From Euryodendron excelsum (Eukaryota; Streptophyta; Magnoliopsida; Ericales; Pentaphylacaceae), in NCBI GenBank assembly GCA_033060915.1, contig CM065393.1, positions 1,696,501-1,760,500 of the forward strand: 64,000 bases of DNA, written 5' to 3'. The notes below the pieces were generated by a model. That model was not told where the DNA came from and did not search any database. It was given only the letters and a program-made list of their open reading frames with translations. A program made the position numbers and the translations under genes. Below, one piece after another: positions 44,774 to 56,715 of this stretch; position 1 is the stretch's first letter, and each line of letters begins with the position of its first letter.

Positions 44774-45188
44774 AAGGCCATGGTTGTTTCATAGGATGAG
44801 AGAAGGGGAATAATTAATCCCAAAATTATTAATTTCAGGGGCTAATTTTGTCATTTGGCCTTCAATCCTAAACCTTCAAATTAGTTATCCCACTCTACCC
44901 CCAATATATATATATATATATATGTTTTACAGTGTATACGAAATTAACAGGCCCTTCAGGATTAGTTATCCCAATCACCTATTGCAAAAACAAACATGGG
45001 ATAATATATACATACATACATATATATATATATAAATAAATACATGCATAATACAATGTATATGGGATAAAAGGCCCTTCCAGATTAGTTATTCCGATCA
45101 TCCATTACGAAAGTAAACCCAAGATAAGATTGGACAAATGATTAATAATCTAATCCCGCAACCTTATCCTACAAAACAAACATGGCTT
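44774..45188. mobile_element. ~415-bp Tourist-like MITE
   Basis: The left terminus AAGGCCATGGTTGTTT with TAGGAT mirrors the right terminus ATCCTACAAAACAAACATGG with CTTT. The interior has two related blocks beginning GGCCCTTC (44950 and 45072) and AT microsatellites. GGCC-type ends with nearby TAA/TTA are typical of PIF/Harbinger (Tourist) elements. The target duplication is not cleanly resolved. Confidence 0.6.
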
Positions 45189-45311
45189 TAATTTCTTACA
45201 TTCTAAAGTAATAAAGTAAATGAAGTAAAACGATCATCCAACCTAGGTACTATAGTTGTCATATTTCCAAAGTTTGGCCATTCTTCTCATATGCTAATAT
45301 TTTTTTAAGGC

Positions 45312-45437
45312 TCCGCTTGAAATTCAAATTTTTTGTAGGAAAAGAAATATGTGAAGAAAAAGTAAATAAAAATAAAGAAGCCACATTTTCTTTTTTTGTT
45401 TTTTTGTTTCATTAAAAATTCAAGTTTTAAATGAAGG
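45312..45437. mobile_element. Small hairpin MITE, copy 1
   Basis: CGCTTGAAATTCAAATTTTT on the left and AAAAATTCAAGTTTTAAATG on the right form imperfect inverted ends around an A/T-rich middle. It resembles the element at 48748-48892 in ends and layout. Confidence 0.5.
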
Positions 45438-46832
45438 ATAAAAGAATTGCCAACGGGAGGAAAACAACGAGGATTCTTCTTTGTAAAGACATGAGAGCTT
45501 AGATTTCATTCCGTCCATTCCTGTCTATCGGGTATATTCATGTTCATCAGCATTACGAAGAACAGCAGTCAAGGAAAAACATTAACAAACATGTATGCTA
45601 ACAGAGCAAACTTCTCCTTCAAACATTGACGCAAAAGGATCATCGTGTAACACTATCATTCCCAAAAATTTGATTTCACAACGGACAGGTAATATATGGA
45701 ATACAAGCGTTGGACAGAAAATAGTACTTCAATCAGTAGATCCTAAAGCATCATCATCAGTGCTTCTGGTAAGCTTCTTACACGAGATAGAACGAAATTT
45801 AGTAGTCTTAACAATCCAGCAAATAGGGAAAATAAAATAAAAAAATCTTATATGCCAGACGAATTCAATATTTTGAAGAACCAAAACTTATTATTTTTTC
45901 TTTTCAGTCATCCCCTTATAAAGGGATCTGTAAATATTTGGTTTACTGTCTTCTATTACTTCAGTGTATTCCTATGTGGACAATCACAAAAAGACAATGA
46001 AAAACAGAAATTCAGGAATCAAGCATGGACACCAGCAAAGCCAACAAGGCATATTTCACGTAATAAAGTAGGGCAGCAATAAAATGAATTCTGATTTAAT
46101 ATACTAATTTGGTCAAGGCCAGCACTACAGTGAAAGCAAAATTGGCTTCCCCCCTTTGTACATTAAGCACCAATCTATTGTGCATTGCTTTGACAACCAC
46201 CACAATAATGTAACGGATAGTTTATGAAAGAGCCATTAAAAAAAGAACAAAAGGTGTATGAAAAATATATCATTTTATTAACACAGCTACACATTTATAA
46301 ACAGCCCCTAACATGCATGACAAAATTAGAGTTCTAAATTATAATGGAAATTAATGGTTTAAATGTTCAAAACTATGAAAGTATTCCAGAACGGAGATGA
46401 AACTCTCATAAAATTTTAAACAGAACTTCAATGAAAACATTAGTATTTTAATTGACCATGAAAGTATTCTAGTAGGTAACATTGTTATATTTGATATTCT
46501 TCACAAATATTCTTATAAGAGCAATGTTATATACAATCTCATTTCACAATTTCTTTTCTCACTCCTACACACAAGACTGTAAGACTCACATTACATATAA
46601 CATTTTCCTTTTTATAAATATCCTATCTAATTTTATATCCCCTAGCGTTTTCCTCTTCCCATATTATTTTTAGGCCATGGCTCGTGTATCCATTATCCAA
46701 ATCATTTTTTGCTTCCATTTCTCATATTTGGCAACTACGGTAAAGACAAGGTAACTTTAATTATTGTATTAAGACACCCTTTGAGCGTTAAGTAGGGCAG
46801 TTTGGCTATATTTCCTGAAGAAATATTATTCT
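45438..46832. other. AT-rich intergenic DNA
   Basis: Several short ORFs on the plus strand (45595-45840, 45852-46082, 46482-46673) lack recognisable domains or splice context, and I read them as chance. No RNA gene or known repeat is seen. It might include a 3' UTR for the possible minus-strand gene at 47146. Confidence 0.4.
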
Positions 46833-46859
46833 CCCCCCCCCCCCCCCCCCGGCGGGGGG
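46833..46859. repeat. Poly-C tract followed by GGCGGGGGG
   Basis: Eighteen C residues, then GGCGGGGGG, forming a near-perfect C/G inverted repeat in otherwise AT-rich DNA. Confidence 0.9.
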
Positions 46860-47145
46860 TTTCTTAGAGGGCAAGATTCTTTCTCATTTCCAACACCTTC
46901 TAGAAAATACCTTACAATCCCATCGAATTTTGGGACATCTAAATTTCTGCCACTTCTTAGCCAAAATTCAAACATTTGCTGATTCCCAAGATCTTTCATA
47001 TTCCAACTGTATTGAAAATAGAGACAAAAATTGGATTCAAATATTGGGTTCATGCAACTTGTGCACTAAATGAGTTCACATATGTAGAATGTGCCTTACC
47101 CCAGATTTGATGCAATTTCATGGCTAGCTGTGTGACAGATCTTCT

Positions 47146-47265
47146 CTATGCAGGATTAGAAAAGCCCAGATCGACAGATTCCTGAATTGCATATAAGAAT
47201 TCTCGCCTTGCTATTGCTGAAAGAACAGGATAACTTGGTCCATGGATAGTACTCAAGTCCACCAC
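47146..47265 (-). pseudogene. Orphan terminal-exon-like ORF, unidentified
   Basis: On the minus strand a clear acceptor (CCCATATTTTCAG) is followed by 39 codons and a stop. The peptide includes STIHGPSYPVLSAIARREF and ends LGFSNPA. Composition and the acceptor suggest a real last coding exon. I do not recognise the family. A possible upstream exon lies near 47770-47873 (NLNGEEAQRVFPRAAG), but no donor joins the two convincingly, so this may be a gene fragment. Confidence 0.35.
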
Positions 47266-47769
47266 CTGAAAATATGGGATAGCATTCCATGAGAGTTCTC
47301 CAGAATCAAATCATTCTCGAACAAACACTTGGTTATGAGGAAACACAAGGAAATTGAATACACAAGAAAACAAGAGAAGAGTTCAAGTTAGCTAACTCAC
47401 ATTTTGAGATTTCAAGTCAACCAAGTGTCTTATAATGTTTTATATTAGGAGCAGATAGAACTAAATGAAAGGGTCTTACTAACATATGCCCTAAGGCACA
47501 TTTTAAGTATGCTTTGTCTAGTTGTTCAAAGCGTTGGAACTTGTGTTTTCACAATTTTCAACACTGAAAATACAATTACCAACACTACGTACAATAAAAC
47601 AAAACATGCTTACAATATATCCTTAGAACACATGTTAACATTTGGCTTAATGAAAAACTTGGCGGGCCATAAACCATAATACTGTGACACAGGTTTCAAC
47701 GTTCTTATTATGATTGTTCGTGGACATAAATATTGCATAAATGAGGTTATTAGAAAACCGCACACTTAA

Positions 47770-47873
47770 TGAAGAAAGAATCTGTAAGCCAAAATTCTCA
47801 TCTTCTATCCCTGCAGCTCTTGGAAAAACCCTCTGGGCCTCCTCCCCATTCAAGTTTAGATTAACTTCGCATT
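47770..47873 (-). pseudogene. Possible upstream exon of orphan minus-strand gene
   Basis: An open minus-strand stretch reads NLNLNGEEAQRVFPRAAG and continues with EDENFGLQ. An in-frame TAA precedes it, and only a poor acceptor (GCGAAG) and poor donors are seen. It is included because it sits on the same strand about 500 bp upstream of the better-supported terminal exon. Confidence 0.2.
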
Positions 47874-48747
47874 ATTGATAACCCTACAAAACTTAAATAG
47901 TCCTATTATCGACAAAGTTTTCTGAAACAATTAATTCAGGAAGAGCTCATTTCCGAAGTCAATGATCAATCTTTTAATTTTCTATGTGCCATGGTTGGGC
48001 ATAGTGAGATTGCCCAGGCATAATGCTTGTAGCCTAAGAAATCATCCACTACAATACTACATAGCATTTAAAGGTAAGAATCCATGGTCACTAATGCAGC
48101 CATTCAATAATTCCTTTCCTATATTAGTTAGAACCCGGGTAGTTCAGTACATGGAACGGAAACTGAACGGAAACGGAAACGGAAACATGGTACGCTACAT
48201 GCTTTAACATATAAGACGCTAGGGGTAAATTTATATAAATTACACTATTAAAATTAATGTACTTCTAGGATAATTTTTTTTTAACAATTAGACGTTTGAT
48301 AAAATATAATTTATGTTTTTTAAAATTAATCATCTAAAAACAAATTCTATGAGTGTTATGACCTTTTTTTTGCATATTGTTATGCCAAAAGTCTATTCTC
48401 TCTATATTTTCCTTATTAGGTGACTTTTAAATAAATAAATAAGAAAAAAGTTTGTGATCATATTGAATCATTAAATTTAACGTTTTAGAATGCTAGTGTA
48501 TCATGTTTCACACCTTTTAGAAACGCAAATCGCTAAAATAGTAGGGTATTATGATAACACATGCAGGTCATTTCCTACCATTTATCTAGAATCAATGGGG
48601 CCTATCGAAAAACAATATGCTACCACAATTGTGATAGTAGCATCAATCATCAGCTTAGAGCTGATGAGACAATACTTTCGACGATCATTGTTCATGAAAA
48701 AAGAGAGTTCCATTAATAGCCCATTCAAGATGACAAAATCTTAACCC
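47874..48747. other. Intergenic DNA, nothing recognised
   Basis: AT-rich with short ORFs only. A small GAACGGAAACGGAAAC repeat occurs at about 48155-48186. No gene, RNA or mobile-element ends were identified. Confidence 0.4.
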
Positions 48748-48892
48748 TCTGCTTGGAATCTAGATTTTTGGTGATGAAAAAAAAATATGAAAAAAAAGTG
48801 AATAAAAATAAATAATATTTTTGTTTGCTTTTCTTTCACATTTTATTTTTTCTTTATTTTTTTCACCAAAAATTTAGATTTCAAACAAAGCG
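48748..48892. mobile_element. Small hairpin MITE, copy 2 (~145 bp)
   Basis: TTGGAATCTAGATTTTTGG on the left and CCAAAAATTTAGATTTCAA on the right are inverted copies with about two mismatches, separated by an A/T-rich core. The whole could fold into one hairpin. It is similar to copy 1 at 45312-45437. Confidence 0.65.
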
Positions 48893-49738
48893 TAAGGTAA
48901 CCACTTTATTTTTATTGTGTATAAATGGAAGTAGTGGATATAACACTATAACTTTGTAAGAAAAACATGGAGCAGCATCAATTGTGTGTGGGTGTTCTAT
49001 TTTATTTTGGGAGAAAAGGCGTTTTCTGGTCCCCTGAGCCCATGGGTGCTTGTGTGTGGTTTGGGGTGGGGGGACGACAAAATGAGAGAGCGCAAGGCCG
49101 CTTTGCGTGGTAGTGGAATAGCTAAGTCAAGCATGTAATGGTAAATATATTAACATTTTATATTATCTGCAAACCATACAGTGGGTAACAGTTACAGCTA
49201 CTTAACAGGGAATGAAAGAGGCTTAAATAGGCATAATTCCACCACTAAAATCACAAAACACCATCTGATTAGAGAGAGAGAGAGAGAAAGAGAGAGTGGT
49301 TTCGTTTAAAAACTTCGTTTCACAAATTATTATAATCTCCTTTCTCTAAGGTCAAAAGTACTTAATGCTATGTACCACTTGATCTGGTCATTTCCTATGG
49401 TATTGAAAACTCAATAAAGCTGCCTGGATGAAACTTGGAACCCCATGTTACATGGACTTGGTACATATGATGGGTGCAGGTACGTAATTTTCATGTATAA
49501 GGACATGAGATTTCAGATTAAATAAGGCAAAAGTGTCGAATTCATAAATAGGCTTAAATACGCATAAGTGACAAATTTACCTAATTCTCGTGTCCAAAGA
49601 CACTAGGACATGGGAAAATTTCATATTTTTTAAAATACTTATTTTTTTTAGAATAAAATTGTGTTTAACAAAATTAAAATATAATATTTTATGCATAAAA
49701 TGTAAGTCATATGCATAGCTATATAGTAAACTCGACTT
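48893..49738. other. Intergenic DNA before gypsy-2
   Basis: No gene found. A GA microsatellite lies at about 49271-49297, and a CGTGTCCAAAGACACTAGG segment with an internal inverted TGTC/GACA repeat at about 49588. Part of it could belong to the gypsy-2 LTR, whose outer end is uncertain. Confidence 0.4.
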
Positions 49739-50341
49739 GTTATCTATTAGTGACGTTTTTCCGATCTTCTGGTCGGGCTCCGACAGAGCCGATCTCCATA
49801 TATTCTCCCCCAACCAGACCAAGGCACCAACAGAGCCGATCTCCTTGACCCCCGACCAGACTAGGCACGCGGGCGTGCTTCCCGTGCCGTCCCTCCTTCC
49901 CGTCAGATCGGTGGGGGCCACAATTGAGACTGGGCACAGTAGTGTACTCTAGAAGTGAAGATGTAAAGTGTGTGAGGAATAACCACCCTCACCGTTGACA
50001 CCGTTCTGACACACGCCACGCGTAAAGTGGGGCAGCAACCCTCTCAAGTATCCTGCCATGGATATGACCCCCCAATGAAGCACCATCACGTGAACAAGAT
50101 CATCAACCACTCCCATGCATGCATACAAAGGGAAAACGAATACCTTCTTCACTAGGTATGCCAAAAAGAAACCCTATCAAAATACACTCTTAAATAACCA
50201 TATTCTCTTGAATCTAACTTCACCATCAGAGGGTTCTTGGCAGGTACCACACCAGTGTGTTTAGAGCAGGAGATTGCGCGCCTACTGGAGAGAGCTCGTC
50301 GAAGACTTGGGGGCAAGATCCACAAGTTCGCTACACCATCA
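49739..50341 (+). mobile_element. Gypsy-2 5' LTR (outer end tentative)
   Basis: The inner end CTACACCATCA at 50341 is followed two bases later by a primer binding site. The start TGTTATC at 49739 is only the best TG candidate. The interior is GC-richer than its surroundings, with tandem phrases AGAGCCGATCTCC (about 49789 and 49831). No second LTR is in the window for comparison. Confidence 0.45.
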
Positions 50342-50343
50342 AC

Positions 50344-50361
50344 TGGTGCTGTCTGTGAGAA
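50344..50361 (+). other. Gypsy-2 primer binding site
   Basis: TGGTGCTGTCTGTGAGAA directly after the LTR end. It is a variant of the site seen in gypsy-1 (TGGCGTCATCTGTGGGAA), which points to related families. Confidence 0.6.
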
Positions 50362-50431
50362 CTGATTGTTCTCGTGATTTTTCTTGGTCTTGACTAGGTG
50401 TAGAATTAGCACTCGCCCCCAAGAAAACGCA

Positions 50432-51452
50432 ATGGCGGATTCAAGTGCAAAGAAGATAGTAGCCCTTGAGAAGATGGTGGTTGATATGATGGCCAGCATG
50501 CAACAGCTGGTCTGCCAGAACACAAAGTTGCTCCAGCGAGTTCCAGCTCCGTCCGGAGGGGTTCCATTACCAGTTATTCCGCTTGTGGTGGAACAGGAGG
50601 ATCAGGAGATTGATGAGGAACGTGTCATCCCCCCAAACGGCAACGAAAACGGAAATAGAGGATGGGTGAATGACCCACTCTTATGTTGTGAACACCATGT
50701 CGAAGAAGCACAAACTAGCCATGAGCCTAATCAAGAATAAAGATGGTAGGAGATAAACCAGACAACAACCCTGCATGGGATAAGCAAATGAGGACCATGC
50801 AAGCCCAAATGGCAAGAGTTTTAGAGGCTGTTAAGGCCAATGCTTCAAACATAGTCCATGCACTCATTGGCAAAACAACTTCACCATTCACCCAGGCAGT
50901 GATGGACCATCCACTTCCCTTGAAGTTCAAAATGCCGACGATAGATACGTTCGACGATTCCAACGACCTAGTGGATCACTTGGAAACTTTCAGAGAGCTC
51001 ATGCACCTGCAAGCGGTGCCAGATGAGATCATGTGTACAGCCTTCCCAATCACGTTGAAAGGGTCTAAACGGACCTGGTTCAACAAGATCAAGCTAGGGA
51101 CAGTCGCCACCTTCACCCAACTTAGCAAGCTCTTCGTGAGCCATTATATTGGAGTGCAGAGGCAACAAAGGTCAGCTATGCATCTGTTGATCGTGAGACA
51201 GAAAAAAGAGGAGACCTCGCACGAGTATGTAGGGAGATTCAATCAAGAGACTCTGACGGTGGATGACCTGGATGACAAGGTAGCCGTCATTGCGTTTATG
51301 AGCAGGATTAGAACCATAAAACTCCTTTTCTCTTTATTGAAGAGGCCGCCTAAGGACATGGCGGAATTGATGTTTTGGGCTTAGAAGCACATGAACGCAG
51401 AGGATATGATAAGCGTTAGGCAGGAGAATGATGGAGGGAGCAGTTTGCGCTA
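50432..51452 (+). pseudogene. Gypsy-2 gag, first part
   Basis: From ATG at 50432 the frame reads MADSSAKKIVALEKMVVDMM, then shifts frame near 50740 and continues with the gag core (FKMPTIDTFDDSNDLVDHLE, then FPITLKG, FVSHYIG and SHEYVGRFN), the Retrotrans_gag pattern of Tat-like elements. A TAG at 51382 interrupts it. The frame then runs to 51452, where the Helitron enters. It resumes in the same frame at 55001. Confidence 0.85.
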
Positions 51453-52205
51453 TCTCTACTATTTTAAAAGAGCGAAGCCTGCCCATGTGTTTCCCACACT
51501 TGTAGTTCCACATATGCCCCTCATGAAAAAATAAATGACATTTCCACCGGCTACGACTTTCAAACCGACATGAAATAATTCAAGCCTGGTTTAGTTACCG
51601 TTACCCATCCTTGCCGTTAATTGTAAAACCAAAAGCTATCATCTCTTTTCAAAACCAACAACCAACGATTGAAGCCTTCCTCAGTATGTTACCCATCAAA
51701 GGTAATAGAACAGATTATATATATATATTTCTATCTGTTTACGTTGGCCACCGAAGGTATCTAAACATATTTCATATATTTCCAACCCAGATTCCTCATG
51801 GCAAACGGTGTATGCAACATCAAGGATTTCTTTTAAGTCCAGCGTTCAATATTTCACCGCATCAAATTATGCATGGTCTAGCCCCATCTCGAGGTGTGAA
51901 CCATTTGTATTTATGATAGGAGACCATATATCTTGTGATTTGGATCTGATTTGCGTTTGCTCTATTTCCTCTTAAAATTATGGATAGTTTGAAATTGGTA
52001 CACAAAAGTTTTAAACAAAGTCAGCAATAATCTTTCCGTTTGGTATGGTTATCATGGAATAGGATTTGCGAAATTTGTCTAGGCTCTTTTACAAGGAACT
52101 CACAAATGTGGGTGGCACTTAATTATTCCCAATTAAGAAAAAAAATTCCTGCTTCTTAGGTGTTCGAAGAAATGCCTTCTAATCTAAAAAATTGAATTGG
52201 GAAGA

Positions 52206-52590
52206 AGGTGGACTCACACTCTTTGGGACAGCCGACAGCTTTTATCTTGTGTTGCATTGAAGGAGAAGAGAGGACACTAATCTATGATTATATGTCCAAC
52301 ATAACCTTGGAATTTTGTATTTTGTTCCAAGATAACCATAAACCTTATTTGAGTAATTTCAATGCCAGTGTTTTTATGGAGTCCTTGGTTTATTGTACAA
52401 ACTGACATAGAACTCACTTGGATTATAATTTTGTAGATCAAAATAGAAGAGTACTACTCAAGTGGCCAATTAATGCACTTTGAAATTGTTATGGGCATTG
52501 CACAGGTATTCTCTACCTTCACAATGACTCCAATTGAATAAGTATTCATAGGGATCTCAAAACTATCAATGTTATTTTTGAATTTCATTT
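52206..52590 (+). pseudogene. Captured receptor-like kinase fragment inside Helitron
   Basis: The translation contains CCIEGEERTLIYDYMSN (about 52247-52297). Further on it has GILYLHNDSN and IHRDLKTIN (about 52505-52570), broken by stops. In kinases of the S-domain/cysteine-rich receptor class these segments belong to subdomains V and VIb, in this order. Two neighbouring exons seem to have been carried with intron remnants between them. It is unlike the resident kinase at 38017, which has a YRD motif, so it came from a different gene. Confidence 0.7.
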
Positions 52591-54970
52591 TTATTGAATT
52601 CCCTTTAGGTTGGATTCATTGCATGGGAAAGAAATCTGAATGAGTACAAAAATAAATTAAATTTAAACTTGAATGGGAAAGAAGTCTTATTAAGCCTTTT
52701 CTTTTCTCTTTGTTACTTCACGGACCACATGCAGCATAAACTTCTAGATTTCACTGGGTGTTACTTTTCACTGAATACTTGAAATGATTACTGATTTTGT
52801 TTCTTCTAAACTTGATGATTAGAGTAAGTTGGATTGGATATCCATTTGAGTATGATAGGAAGGTAACATCTTATACGATAATCATACATCATAATTGTCT
52901 AAGTGTGAAATAAATGCTATGCAGATTGTGCTGGTTGTTTGTAATGTTATGACTTCTATTTTCATGCAGGAATTTGACTTGATTTTTCGATATTTCAAAG
53001 ATGAGGAGAGTAGATCACAAAATGTATCTGCAGACATCCTCTTCTCAATTCACTTCTTATGATAATTTATAAAGCCTATTTTAAGAAATTAATCATTCTT
53101 AATTCAACATGAACTAGAGAAGAAATTTTTTTTAAAAAATCACAAATTTCCGAGTCACTGCTCAACTTGCTCCCCTTCAAAATTCTCTTTCTGTTGCCAT
53201 CATTATTATTTTTCTTCTCTTTTTACTGTTATTATATCTGATGTTCAATTACGATGATCGCCAATGGGGAAAAGATTATGAAAAAATCAAGATAACTATA
53301 TGTCGTGGCACTTGCAAAATGTTAAGAATAGAGTCACCTTGAGATGTAGACTACCTTGAATCATACATACAAGTTAAATGTCTTTAACTACGAAATTTTC
53401 TCATTTTCAATTTTTTTCTTGTGGTAAAACACACAGCAAGCAAAAACTATTTTAGCAAAACAACACCACCAACACAGACATGAGGAAGACAATGGAAATC
53501 ATCAATTGTTAGATTTTGCTACCGACTATGTTCATCTCCCTAGAATCACACAGTTTGCTACCATCTATGTTCAAATTTTCTAATAAGTTCCTTTGTTTTT
53601 TTTCCCTTATGCCAATGTTTGGTTTATGAGAAATTGAGGAAGTTATGTTTCCCCCCCTCTTTCTTTTTCTTTTTTGTTAATGTGCCTTAAATAAGAAAAA
53701 GCCAAAAAAGAAATCTGACTGACTGGGTCGTCAGTTGGCTTGGTTGTATTTATGTGGAGCATTATAACTTCTTGGTGCTTAGTTGCTCATGCTAGAAAAA
53801 CAAGCATGTATTTATGTGAAGCATAATAACTTCTTGGTGATTAATTGCCAAAGCTAGAAAAGCAAGCATGGCACATGCAAGATTACGTCTATTTTTCATT
53901 CAACCAAGTACCCAGGTTGGATTGATTTCACTGAAAATGCATTTCATTTTATTTGCTTACAAAGTTTCCTGTGTTATTCTTTCAATTCCATGTTCAAAGT
54001 AGAAAATTCCTTAAATACAACTTAAGGGTCTCTCTTGGGATGTATCGTAATGTTTATGATAGTTTATTATATGCTATTGACATCATTTCAATGTTGTTTT
54101 CGTAGGAGTAATGCTGAAAAATGAAATTCATTCGAAAGGCTTCATTAGGAGTCAATGAACTTCGACCTTTCAATGGAGATTGACAATAAAGACAATTGTT
54201 CTAAGGAAAGGTATGGTAGAACCATATACCAATTCCAAAGGAGCTAGAACAATATACAAAATCATGTTGTGTAATTGATCAGGTGTGTAAGTCTAAAGCT
54301 TTAATAAAAATAAGTTACATAATAATTAATTTTTTTATTGTGTCAGGGAAGATCGAATCAACAGAAGTACAAATTGATGAAGATCTTGATGAAATGGAAA
54401 CTATAAATATTTACCAATTGGGATAATGTAAATACAAAAGTGGATTAAAGTTGAGAAGGAATGAAATGTATCAACATTTTATTACTCTTTCTTGAGTTCT
54501 TTAAAATAAAATTAAAAAAATTTGAACTTTGATATTTAATGTGATCATTGATATTAATTGTTTTCCTTCTTTTCTTTTTCGGGTTGTGGTTTTTTTTTTC
54601 TTTTTTCTTCTTTTTTTTTTAATTCACTATTTCTAATATAACATAACAAAATTATCATGCTTCAATTTTTTCCTATATAAACTATAATCATACAAATATA
54701 TTGTGGCTAAGGTCTATATTATATAGGAATGTGAATCATAATTATTATCTTCTAGATATGAAAGATACAACCAATTGCCTTTCGTAATAGTAATAGAGGA
54801 TTCTTTTAGGTGCATTGAACATGCGTGACACAATATTTTTTTTACATAGCGCACCAAACTTGACATCATTCAAGCATAGTATGTGTCCATTTAATAAGAG
54901 TCAAGACTATTAAAAGTTATATTATATCTTTTGACATAATGTACATTACGAAATATCAAATCAAAAAATG
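52591..54970 (+). other. Helitron interior without recognised genes
   Basis: About 2.4 kb of AT-rich sequence with many T runs (for example 54590-54620). A duplicated phrase, ATAACTTCTTGGTG, occurs at about 53763 and 53826. A short frame at about 52971-53030 (EFDLIFRYFKDEES) vaguely recalls an EF-hand, too little to call. Confidence 0.4.
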
Positions 54971-55000
54971 TCACGTGCAACGCATGTGCACAACAACTAG

Positions 55001-55480
55001 TAATAAGAAAAGGTCGACTGGTACCCCGAAGGAGGAGAGGGAAACAAAGACAAATCGGAACATCAACCAGTCACGCAATCAGGAGGAAGACAAGCGAGAG
55101 CGTTATCGCAAGCTTGACTGAATGTTCACCCCCTTACAACAAAGCTAAGAAATGTCTTAATGGAGATAAGGGACAATCTGGCACTGAAGTGGCCAGAACG
55201 TCTGAAGATGCCCTCAAACATGAGGAGCAGAAACAAGTATTGCAGGTTCCATTGCGATTATGGCTATGATATAGAAGATTGTATTGATTTGAAGTGACAG
55301 ATTAAGAGTTTGGTTAAGTAAGGCAGACTTGGTCGGTACGTCACAGCTCGAGAGGACCGAGAGTAGGAGAACCAACATAGTCTAGCCCGAGCACAACCCA
55401 AGAACCAGCCCATTAGAGAAATAAGGGTAATAGCCGGTGCGTTTGCTGGAGGAGGTGAATATTCTTCAGTGCGGAAAAAG
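55001..55480 (+). pseudogene. Gypsy-2 gag, second part, and gag-protease linker
   Basis: Continues gag as NKKRSTGTPKEERE, then ERYRKLD, FTPL, and a CCHC-like segment KYCRFHCDYGYDIEDCIDLK. Three stops (near 55131, 55297 and 55315) fall where the family usually has sense codons. Confidence 0.75.
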
Positions 55481-55700
55481 CATGCTCGGGAGATCCGAAT
55501 CGGGACAAAAGTAATGCTGGTCGAGGCGCCTAGCAAGAAGTCGAAGATAGAATGCCCCGTGATTACATTCACAGAAGGAGAAGCTGTTGAGCTTCACCAA
55601 CCTCATGATGACCCCCTGGTCATCTTGTCGATCATCTCCAACTTCAAAACCTGGAGAGTTTCGATCAAGAGCAGGAGCTCGGCTGACATTTTGTTCTGAG
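55481..55700 (+). pseudogene. Gypsy-2 aspartic protease, active site lost
   Basis: The conserved lead-in ITFTEGEAVELHQPHDDPLV is present, followed by VSIKSRSSADILF. The catalytic Asp-Thr/Gly-Gly triad is replaced by Lys-Ser-Arg, so the domain cannot work. A frameshift follows at about 55700. Confidence 0.8.
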
Positions 55701-56235
55701 GAGCCTTCAATAAAATGTCGATTGGTAGGGAGAAGTTGTAGCCTGTCAACTCCCCCTGGTCAGTTTCACCGGGGACCGAGTAATCCCCCTCAGGTCTATC
55801 ACCCTACCGGTGACCTTGGGGAAGGAGCCCCACCAAACAACGAAAATAATCCACTTCTTGGTGGTGGACTATCCATCAGCCTACAATGCCGTCATCCAGT
55901 GAACAACGCTGAACCAGTTCAAAGCTGTGACATCCACCTACCACCTTAAAATCAAGTTTTCGACCGAGAAGGGGATCGGGTGTGCACGGGACGACTAGAA
56001 AGATGCTCGAGAAAGCTACATGGCGTCCCTGAAATGGGAAGTTAGCAAAGAAATCTTGGTTATCAAAGAGCTTGAACCAAGGGACGAAGAGGAAGTCAGA
56101 AGGGGCGAGCTAGCAGAAGAGCTCGAGGAAGTTCCCATCGGGACACGAGGGCAGAATCGAACTGATGCGGATCGCATTGCTAAAGATTATTTGGAAACGC
56201 GGCAACGGCGATATACTCGGACCGGTGGTCGGTAA
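55701..56235 (+). pseudogene. Gypsy-2 protease-RT linker
   Basis: In the shifted frame, FLVVDYPSAYNAVI, TLNQFKAVTSTYH and YMASLKWE follow the order usual in Tat-like pol. An acidic linker then contains ELEPRDEEEV. The short segment between VI and TLN is disrupted. Confidence 0.7.
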
Positions 56236-56710
56236 ACTTCAATCGACCATAACTTTTGACTCGTAACTTCGTTTCGCCATTATAATATGTCTTTGAAAAG
56301 ATATTGACCAGCCGGAGAAAGGGAAAAATATGAAATGATTTTCCAGCCTAGGAAATTGCAAAAAAAATGCTTCTAAATACGGTTTTGGAACTATTTTGTG
56401 TTTTGGGCTTATTTTTGTGGGCTTTTTGTCAGTTTTCCTTTTAATCTGGTTTTGTCCCGGGCCTAGGGTTTTGTGCCGCCTATTTATGTTCTTGTTTAAG
56501 ACATTTTCAGCAGCTTTTGATGAATAATAAACTTGTGTGTGTTTTTTTGCACTTTTCCAATCATTCGGTATTTTCTACAAAAATCAACGAGTGTTTGATG
56601 CCCTAGAACCTAGCATTCTTGGTGAATCAATAGGTTGTAGGACGGCTCTAAATCCGGTATTTATGATGAATCAACGGATTGGAGTTTATTTTCTTGTTCT
56701 CTTAATATCC
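56236..56710 (+). other. Linker/unclear segment within gypsy-2 pol
   Basis: About 475 bp that does not translate into recognised pol sequence. A TTTTGGGCTTATTTTTGTGG stretch at about 56400 resembles noncoding DNA. It may be an insertion between linker and reverse transcriptase, but no element ends could be defined. Confidence 0.35.
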
Positions 56711-56715
56711 GCTGC

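Larger units (their letters stand above)
51453..55000 (+). mobile_element. Helitron, nonautonomous (3,548 bp)
   Basis: Begins TCTCTACTATTTTAAAAG and ends CAACAACTAG. The 3' end has the Helitron CTRR form (CTAG), preceded by a short hairpin with stem GTGCA / TGCAC and a 7-nt loop at about 54975-54991. It sits between host A (51452) and host T (55001) without duplication, as Helitrons do. Removing it rejoins the gag reading frame exactly. No Rep/helicase is encoded, so it depends on a partner element. It carries a captured kinase fragment (52206-52590). The rest is AT-rich and unidentified. Confidence 0.88.
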
